A stretch of DNA of 64,000 nt from Leucobacter viscericola (GTDB lineage: Bacteria; Actinomycetota; Actinomycetes; Actinomycetales; Microbacteriaceae). The first letter of the stretch is position 1; each line of letters begins with the position of its first letter. Shown here piece by piece: positions 56,718-64,000 of the stretch. Under the pieces are notes generated by a model. It searched no databases. It was not told the DNA's origin and saw only the letters and a program-made list of their open reading frames with translations. The translations under genes and the position numbers were made by a program. The stretch is from NCBI RefSeq assembly GCF_011299575.1, contig NZ_CP049863.1, positions 2,728,001 to 2,792,000 on the forward strand, written 5' to 3'.

Positions 56718-59700
56718 GTGGTTTCCTGGATTTTCGATTTTGGCCCTGCTGATTTGACGTTTGATTTTGGTGCGGCAAATACGTTGGTGTCGAAACTGAA
56801 TTCGACCGCGACTGAGGTGGGCGAAGAGAATGCGTCCTTTCAGAAGTTAGCCACTGATGCGCAGCAGGACTTCAAAGGCTCGTATGCTGACGTGTTTCGG
56901 GATCACGTGCGGTGGGCTCACACGGATGGGATGAACATTGTTACCTGCTTGCAGTCATTGAGTTCGCAGGTTTCGACTTTGATTTCTTCGGCTGAGACAG
57001 AGAACGCACGACGGAGTGCGGCGCGTGAGGCACGGAAGCTGAAGTATGACGAGTTGATGCGAGACCATGAGACTGCGCAGGCGTTGCCTGGGTCGGTGAT
57101 TTCGAAGCCTCCGACGGTGGCGCAAGTGCGAACATTGGTGCCGTATTCGTCAAATACACCCCCGACGGTGTCGCCTACGGGGGTGAAGTTGCAGCCGCGT
57201 GAACCGGCTTCCGGTGGAGGGAAGCGTGGCGGGGGTACGACTTCGGGACGGCCCGACAAACTGTTGAGCTTCGCGAACGGTGTGATGGGCTCGGGTGGGC
57301 AGAGCGGCGGATCGTTTGGTACGTACGTTCCCAGCTCGGGTACTGGGCTCCGAGGTGCGTGGAATGATTTCGTGGCGGGTCTTGGCGGCTGGGGCTCCGT
57401 TGATGAGGGCGGTGTGATCGCCTCAGTGCAGAGCTGGCGTCAAGCGAATCGCGATGAAGGTGCTTGGGTGCAGGCGTTTGCGAAGAACCTAAAACAGGCG
57501 GGCGGCCAAGGATCCATTAAGTCGATGGCAGATCGTGCTCTTGATCTTCTGATGCAGAACGATTCCCTTGCGCCGGGTGAACGTGCTGCGCTGTCACTTA
57601 AGCTGCCGGAAACGTTTGGCGATGTGCCGGCGACGGGGTACGCGGTTGATCCGGTGAATACAGCCACGGGCAACTTTATCGAGCCTGAGACAGATGTGTC
57701 GTTTGAGGGTTCAGCTGACACGCTCGTGTTCTCTCGGATGTATAACTCTCAGGATGAGGGTGCTGGCGTGTTTGGCACTGGGTGGTCATCGAGCCTAGAT
57801 GCGCGGCTGGAGCTGTCTGACGAGGATGCTGAGGGCGTGATGTTTGATGGGCGTCGATTGGTGTTTCCTCGTGAGGATGCGGGTTGGGGTAGAGCGCTGC
57901 GAGCGAACTTCTGGTTGACGCGTGAGCGAGTTGATGCGGCCGGGGAGTTCGGGCATGTGTGGTGTGTAGCTGGCGAGGGTGCTGCGGATGAGGCACTGGT
58001 GTTGCGCGGCAACCAGGGGAATGGTGGTTGTTTGATACCGCAGGCGTGTGGTTGGGGTATGGCAAGGGTGCAGGCACGTCAGTGGCGGTGGTGCGGGATC
58101 AGGTTCTGCGGGTAACTCGGTTGGTGCATGAGTTTGGGCGTGAGATCCGGGTGGCGTATGCGCGTGATCTCGTCTCGCGGGTGACAGCCACCGGTGGTGA
58201 GCAGGTGGAGTACCGCTATGACGAGGTGGGCAGGCTCATTGAGGTGGAGTCTGTGTTAGGGGTGCGTTCGTATCGGTGGAATGCGGATGGTCTGATCGAC
58301 AAAGTCACTGCCGCTTCTGGGGTGGTGGAATGTGTGAATACCTATGACGAACAGCGTCGGGTGGTGTCGCAGGTGACGGAGTTTGGCCGTGAGATTGAGT
58401 TTTCGTATGTGGGTCGTGCGACGGGGGTCGCCGACACAGATGGGAGTAACTCGAATTCGTGGATAGCTGATCGGTATGGACGTTTGATTCGGGTCGTTGA
58501 TACGGATCATCAGGCGCAGTCGATGACCTATGACCAGCACAGCAACCTCTTGACCGTGACCGAGCGTGACGGGGCGGAGACAGTGTGCGTATATGACAGG
58601 CGAGGTCGCCTCACCAGGCGCGTGTCGCCTGAAGGCGTAGACCTGAAGTTCTCGTACGACAACCGTGATCGGGTGGTTGAGATTTGTGAGGGTGATGATC
58701 CCCGGGTGAGGGCTGGCGAAGGCCGTTCGGGGGTGCGTGGTGAGGCCGTGACGAGCTTGGAGTATGCGGGCGAGTGGGACAGGTGGCCGTCGCGTGTGAT
58801 TGACGCTGCTGGTGGTATCACGCAATTGGCGTGGGAGCGGGGTTTGTTGACGCGGGTGACGGACCCGGTAGGGACCGTCACATTTCTCAGTTATGACGAG
58901 CAGGGGGACCTTGTCGGTGTGACGGACGGGGTGGGGAATGAGACTCGGTATGTGCGCGATCGGGCAGGGCATGTGCTTGAGATGGTGGCGCCTTCGGGAG
59001 CGCGTGAGCGGTTCACCTGGGAAGGCGCGTTGTTGACGGGTCGTGAGGCCGCTGACGGGGCGAAGTGGGTTTACGAGTACGGTGCGGCAGGGCAGCTCAC
59101 AGTGGTTATTGATCCGATGGGCGCAAAAACCTCGTATCAGTATGGCGTGCATGGGCGACTTGAGCGTGTAATTGACGCGTTGGGGAGGGCGACAGAGTGC
59201 GGTTTTGATGCGTTTGGAAACCCGGAACAGGTCGTCAACGCTGATGGCAGTGTGTGGCAGCTTAGGCATGACGGTTTGTCAAGGCTTCGGGAAGTAATTG
59301 ACCCGGTCGGGAGCGTATGGGCACGTGAGTATGGGGTGACGGGTGAATTGACCGGGAGGCGTGACCCGGTCGGCGTGACTCAAGAGATCAGCCGGAATCG
59401 TCAGAAGGGCGAGGCTGTGACCCGTGCTGCTGGGGTGGTGTCGAGTGTGGCGTTTGATCGATATGGCCGACCCGTGACGACCACCGTGGATGGAGAACAG
59501 GTCAGTGAGGCAAGGTATGACCTGATGGGGCGGATGGTCGAACAAATCGATGCCGAGGGTGGCGTGACGCGTGTGACCTATGATCTCGCTGGGAAACCTG
59601 TTGAGGTATACACGCCAGAAGGCCGCAGGACACGAGTGACGTTTGACCTCGCGGGGAGACCGTCTGAGGTGACTGACCCGATAGGTGGGGTAACGAAGCT

Positions 59701-62068
59701 CAGATATGACGAGGATTCGCGAGTGGTGCAGCAGGTGTTGCCTTCAGGAGATACCGCGGTGTTCGAATACGACCAAGTTGGTCGGGTGCTCCGTGAAGAT
59801 ATTCCTGGGGTTGGGGTGACTCGGTTCCGGTATGACGCGGTGGGCCGGTTGGTGTGGACGCAGGGGCCGAAGTTTGGTCGTCGGGAATTCGTGTATGACC
59901 TGTCAGGGCAGCTGATTCGTGCGGTCAACGGTGTTGGCGGTATCACGCACTACGAGTACGATCTGCTCGGCAGGCTCGTGAAGGTCATCGATCCTGCTGG
60001 TGGCGTGACGACTCGGACCTACACACTGTTGGGGCGGGTGGCTGAGGTGACTGATCCACTCGGGCGCAAAATGATGGCCGAATATGATGCGGCCGGCAAA
60101 CTTACTGGGTGGCGTGATGCGGCGGGTACCAGTGTTGGGTTGTCGTATGACAGTGTCGGCCGGTTGGCGCAGGTGTCAGAAGATGAGCGCCTAGTGGCTG
60201 AGGTAGCGTCAGAGTCGGTTTGGTCGGGGTGTATTACGGACCACACCAAGCTAACTGCCACTGGTGCTGCGGGTGTGATGCATCGGGTGGCACGAGACCC
60301 AAGAGGTCTCATGCTGGAGCGCACCCGTGACGAACAGAGCACGACTTGGGGGTATGACGGTGACGGCCTTCGCACCCGACTCCGCACTCCGGATGGCCGT
60401 GAGGTGGCCTACGTACGTGATGGAGCGGGCCAAGTAACACGAGTCGAGCATCCGGTGTTTGGAGCGATCACCTACGAGTACGACGCTGACGGGCACCTCA
60501 CAAGGTCCCTCGCGGGTAACCTACTGCAGTCGTGGGAATACGAGCACGGAAAGCCAGCCACCTACACCCGCACAGATGCTGAAGGTGCCTCCACAACGCG
60601 GATCGGGTACGACGAAGATGGTCGCATCGCCCAGGTGAAAACCTCCACCGAATCGACGGACTACACCTATGACGGGGCGGGGCAACTCACCCACGCGGTG
60701 ACCGTGGATGATGCTGGCGTGACGGTGTCGAGTTTGGTGTGGGAATACGACGTGGCAGGCCGCTTAACCCGAAGGGTGTCGCTCTCGGATGAGGTGGGGT
60801 TTGCGTATGATGCGGCAGGGCAGTTGGTGAGGGCTGTCGTGACGAGTCGTGGCGACGCTACAGAAGCTGCGAGCTCTGCTCCCGCGCCCTTGGTGACGAC
60901 GTATGAATACGATGTGGCCGGGCGCCGCATCGCCGAGCATGGACCTGCTGGGGAGACTCGTTATGAGTGGAGTGCGTTTGGCTCACTTTCAGAGGTCACA
61001 ACCACAACCCCTGACGGCGAGACCACGTGCCGTAAGGTGTGGATGGATGTGATGGGTGAGCTTGCTGAACTCGACGGCGAAGAAGTGGTGTGGGATGCCG
61101 CGAGCGGCGACCCGACCCCTCTGAAGGTTGGTGATGCGCCAGTCTTTCGGTTTCCGGGGAGTGTGACCGGCGCCGGTGAGACCGTGTTTGGTAGCGGGTG
61201 GCGGATGGGTCGCGGCAGTGGGGTGGCGGATCCGTGGGACGTAGCAGTATTGGGAACTGCTGGAGCAGGTCTGGCTAATATTGGCGCCGTTGACGGAAAC
61301 GCGGTAGCCGGCGGAGATCCGCTGTTGGAGCGTCTCCAAAGCACCGGGATCAGCATCACCCCACACGGTTCCCTAACATTCAATGGCCTCGAACATCTTG
61401 GGGCGCGGTTGTATCAGCCGGGCACCCACGCTTTCCTCACGACGGATCCGTTACCTGCGGTAATTGGTGCTGGGTGGGCAGGGAATCCTTATGCGTATGC
61501 GGGGAATGATCCGGTGGGGATGTTGGACCCGGCAGGACTGACGCCGGAGCCAGATTCGGAGTTCAAAGCACGCGTACCTGGCTTCCTAGACGGTGTTGTG
61601 AAGGCCGAATCGGTGCTTGAATTTGTGTGGGCCTTTGTTGTGAAGAGCTTTCCTGGCGGCATCAAGGCCTATGAAAAGTGGCGCGGATCGTGGGGGTCTG
61701 TTGGGCGGAGGCTTTCAAATACCGGCAAGATCGTCCCTGTTCTTGGCGGCGTTTTGTCGGCAGCCGATCTGACCGTTGCAATCGCCAACAAAGATGAAGT
61801 GGGATATGTGCGGCATGGTGGTGCATTAGTGATTGATATCGCGACGTTCTTCCTGTTGCAGGCTGGTTTAATCCCGGGGGTTGTGGCTGCGGGGGCTGGG
61901 ATTGTGTGGGATGTAGCGTGGAATATTGGCGATAGCGTGTATAAGCTCTCGCAGAATCCGAACGCGTTGGTTGAGTACTATCAGGAAGATCCGTGGATGC
62001 TCCTGAACATTCTGAATCCGGGGACAGGTGGGATCTTGACGCCCGTGATTTTGGGAGAGTTGAAGTGA
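56718..62068 (+). pseudogene. Rhs/YD-repeat polymorphic toxin, single-base frameshift
   Basis: About 1780 codons from GTG 56718 (AAAGGA upstream). The N-terminus (1-110) is a helical WXG100-like region (FDFGAANTLVSKLNSTATEV). DUF6531 begins near 312 (PVNTATGNFIEPETDVSFEG). YD/RHS repeats fill the middle; the core ends NPYAYAGNDPVGMLDPAG, after which about 175 residues form the variable toxin tip with a long hydrophobic segment (IDIATFFLLQAGLIPGVVAA). The frame breaks at the G4 run 58016-58019: one extra G restores NQGEWWLFDTAG. Without it the first part stops at 58115. Sequencing error is possible. Confidence 0.85.
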
Positions 62069-62673
62069 TGAGTGCCTCGTTAAGGATCTTTCAAACTCAT
62101 GATGCGGCGGGGGAGCCGGCTCCTGCGGAGTTTGTGCAGACGATTGTGCCGAAGAACTCGCAACCGGAGCCGGAAGCGTTACGCGAATTCATGTTGCCGC
62201 TGCGGCCGTCACGAACGTCTCGTTCTGGTGTGTATTTCTATGATGACCCTGCACGGGGTTCTGGTCGCTTGAAGGTGGTTGGGGCGAGTGGGTTTGATCT
62301 TCCGCGGGTGGACGAGATGGTGCATTTGATGGAGATTAATCGGAAGATTGGGATGGAGGATCCGGCGCGGGTGCCGGATGTGCCGGGGTGGGTGGTGCCG
62401 TTTGTGATTTCGAATCGGAGTCCGTGGATTCGTATCCTAATCGGACTATTCTTCCTCTTTCCAGTGTCCTTGATGCTGAGCGTCCCTTTGCTTGTTCCGG
62501 AATTTTCTCTATTCACAAAAATTGGCAGTCTGATACTGGGTTTTGCTCTGTTGGTGGGGCTCGTGTGGTCGTTTTGGACGAATGTGCGGCGTTTGCCGTG
62601 GTGGGTGAAGGCTCGTGCGCAGGCGAAGCGAGACGGCGGACCTTTGCCTGAGGAACTACGCGTGTGGAGTTGA
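62068..62673 (+). CDS. Membrane immunity protein candidate for the Rhs tip
   Basis: 201 residues from ATG 62068, which overlaps the Rhs stop (TGATG), the classic place for an immunity gene. A soluble N-terminal part (LRPSRTSRSGVYFYDDPARG) is followed by two transmembrane helices (about 125-147 and 152-172) and a short basic tail. Membrane location agrees with a membrane-acting toxin tip. A diverged paralogue and an identical partial copy follow. Confidence 0.75.
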   Translation: MSASLRIFQTHDAAGEPAPAEFVQTIVPKNSQPEPEALREFMLPLRPSRTSRSGVYFYDDPARGSGRLKVVGASGFDLPRVDEMVHLMEINRKIGMEDPARVPDVPGWVVPFVISNRSPWIRILIGLFFLFPVSLMLSVPLLVPEFSLFTKIGSLILGFALLVGLVWSFWTNVRRLPWWVKARAQAKRDGGPLPEELRVWS

Positions 62674-62756
62674 GTGACGGGTGGTTGATCCTTACTCCGC
62701 ATTTTGTGTGGGACCGGTACCGGTGATGCACGCTTGGGCAGAGGGAGGGCCGTGGG

Positions 62757-63374
62757 GTGGCGGTCGTTGAAGTGATTCGTACTCACGTGCCTTCTGGTGA
62801 TCCTGTGTCGGAAACGACGGTTTTTGAGGTTGCACAAGATAAGTGGTGGAGTACGGAGCCTGACGCGGTGGTCCGTCGGATTCGTTCGATGCGTCCGTCT
62901 CGTACCGTCAATAGCTGTGTGTATTCGTTTGAATCGCCTGAGCATGGAAGCGGGTGGATTCGGGTATCGATAGATGGTTCAGTTGCTGGTGTTATCTATC
63001 GTGAGCAGATGGATGAGAAGGTTCAGATGCTTGAGATTGAGCGTGTGCTGGGCAGAAAAGAGCCGGGCGCTATAGCTGATATGCCTGTGTGGATGTACTC
63101 AACGCGCTTGAACGCAAGGAATCCCTATATACAATTTGGTCTTGGCATAATCCCGGCTTATGTGGGTTGGCGGGCTATTGCAGAGGTTCTTGGGGGCACC
63201 TACTCTGATGCCTTCAATAAGATCGGGTTTTTTGTCCTTGGGCTATTGCTCATCGGGGCAGGGGTGGCCTTGTGGCAGCTAGGGGTAAGGCGTTTCCGGT
63301 GGTGGCACCGTGCGCGTGCGGTGGTGAAGCGGCGCGGTGACAAGATGCCGTCGTATTTGCGAGCGTTTGAGTGA
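62757..63374 (+). CDS. Diverged paralogue of the immunity protein
   Basis: 205 residues from GTG 62757. It shares the layout and key stretches with the upstream gene: MRPSRTVNSCVYSFESPEHG versus LRPSRTSRSGVYFYDDPARG, and MLEIERVLGRKEPGAIADMP versus LMEINRKIGMEDPARVPDVP, then two transmembrane helices. Probably an immunity against a related, lost or replaced toxin tip. Confidence 0.7.
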   Translation: MAVVEVIRTHVPSGDPVSETTVFEVAQDKWWSTEPDAVVRRIRSMRPSRTVNSCVYSFESPEHGSGWIRVSIDGSVAGVIYREQMDEKVQMLEIERVLGRKEPGAIADMPVWMYSTRLNARNPYIQFGLGIIPAYVGWRAIAEVLGGTYSDAFNKIGFFVLGLLLIGAGVALWQLGVRRFRWWHRARAVVKRRGDKMPSYLRAFE

Positions 63375-63478
63375 CGTGCGGCTGATGGCTATTCCTGAAC
63401 CCATATTGCGTCGCGGTTGTGGGCCTGTGCCGATCGCGATTGATGGATCCTTGAGATTTGGATAATGGCGAACCTTTT

Positions 63479-63643
63479 TGGCTGCGGGGGCTGGGATTGT
63501 GTGGGATGTAGCGTGTATAAGCTCTCGCAGAATCCGAACGCGTTGGTTGAGTGCTATCAGGAAGATCCGTGGATGCTCCTGAACATTCTGAATCCGGGGA
63601 CAGGTGGGATCTTGACGCCCGTGATTTTGGGAGAGTTGAAGTG
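63479..63643 (+). pseudogene. Duplicated, truncated Rhs toxin-tip fragment
   Basis: Repeats the last part of the Rhs gene (61884-62067) with a 19-base deletion between two TAGCGTG repeats and one A-to-G change (TAC to TGC). The deletion shifts the frame, so no tip is made. No RHS core precedes it; the 104 bp before it (63375-63478) shows no gene. Confidence 0.85.
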
Positions 63644-64000
63644 ATGAGTGCCTCGTTAAGGATCTTTCAAACTCATGATGCGGCGGGGGAGCCGGCTCCT
63701 GCGGAGTTTGTGCAGACGATTGTGCCGAAGAACTCGCAACCGGAGCCGGAAGCGTTACGCGAATTCATGTTGCCGCTGCGGCCGTCACGAACGTCTCGTT
63801 CTGGTGTGTATTTCTATGATGACCCTGCACGGGGTTCTGGTCGCTTGAAGGTGGTTGGGGCGAGTGGGTTTGATCTTCCGCGGGTGGACGAGATGGTGCA
63901 TTTGATGGAGATTAATCGGAAGATTGGGATGGAGGATCCGGCGCGGGTGCCGGATGTGCCGGGGTGGGTGGTGCCGTTTGTGATTTCGAATCGGAGTCCG
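63644..64000 (+). CDS. Second copy of the immunity gene (3' partial)
   Basis: From ATG 63644 to the window end the sequence appears identical to 62068-62424. This points to a very recent duplication of toxin tip plus immunity gene, offset 1576 bp. The rest of the gene lies outside the window. Confidence 0.85.
   Translation, partial: MSASLRIFQTHDAAGEPAPAEFVQTIVPKNSQPEPEALREFMLPLRPSRTSRSGVYFYDDPARGSGRLKVVGASGFDLPRVDEMVHLMEINRKIGMEDPARVPDVPGWVVPFVISNRSP

Noticed and set aside
58256..59269. 337-codon open frame on the minus strand within the Rhs gene
   Set aside because: Antisense to well-conserved YD repeats; composition (His/Pro/Arg-rich) is that of a high-GC shadow frame. The same holds for other long antisense frames in this gene.
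1..64000. CRISPR array or cas genes
   Set aside because: No run of regularly spaced direct repeats and no Cas-like protein was seen in the window.

Overview
The window is high-GC actinobacterial DNA, most likely from a Microbacteriaceae-type genome. That placement is inferred from three things: a wall-anchored DUF5979-type surface protein, a rolling-circle integrative element and an actinophage-type prophage. No rRNA or other taxonomic marker is present.

Layout. (1) 1-3835 is host chromosome: the 3' part of a large surface protein with a sorting signal, its terminator, and a DUF4870 membrane protein. (2) 3836-3909 is a tRNA with a CAU anticodon whose 3' half is the attachment site of everything that follows. 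The 43-bp tRNA 3' end occurs three times (3868, 13159, 56456), so two elements sit in tandem at one tRNA. (3) Element A (about 3.9-13.2 kb) looks like a small actinobacterial integrative and conjugative element (AICE): tyrosine integrase, a frameshifted excisionase, a short FtsK-like translocase with three to four accessory membrane or small proteins, unknown cargo, and a Rep_1/RepSA-like rolling-circle initiator. (4) Element B (about 13.2-56.5 kb) is a complete-looking siphovirus prophage. Rightward early genes run from 15.4 to 31.25 kb: Cro, Xis-like protein, two ParB-like proteins, RusA, exonuclease and a probable annealing protein, HNH, replication proteins, SSB, RtcB RNA ligase, and a SRAP protein. 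They end at a bidirectional terminator at 31.26-31.30 kb, where they meet the leftward late genes. Reading leftward from 52.6 kb, the late genes are terS, terL, portal, MuF, tRNA-Tyr, scaffold, capsid, connectors, tail, tape measure, baseplate/fibre, endolysin and holin. The left end carries lysogeny genes (integrase, ImmA-like protease, repressor). Between the packaging genes and attR lie terminator-flanked accessory cassettes: a membrane protein, a nucleotidyltransferase plus unknown partner, and two unknown phage proteins. (5) 56.5-64 kb is host chromosome again: an Rhs/YD-repeat polymorphic toxin broken by one frameshift, a membrane immunity candidate, a diverged second immunity gene, and a recent duplication of toxin tip plus immunity gene running off the window.

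How the genes work together. Repressor, ImmA-like protease and Cro face each other over a palindromic operator and control lysogeny. Int and Xis act at att cores flanked by paired GTGCAGCTTAT arm sites at both prophage ends. The early region recombines and replicates DNA, and the late region builds an HK97-type capsid and a long non-contractile tail.

Most notable observations. The MuF capsid protein ends in a PD-(D/E)XK domain resembling CdiA_C-type tRNA nucleases. A phage tRNA-Tyr lies directly downstream of it, and the same phage encodes an RtcB RNA ligase. A two-gene nucleotidyltransferase cassette bounded by terminators is a candidate uncharacterised defence or toxin-antitoxin system. A perfect 34-bp palindrome lies inside the ParB-like gene. 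Both broken genes (element A excisionase and host Rhs) lack exactly one G/C in a short homopolymer, so sequencing error must be excluded before either is called a pseudogene.
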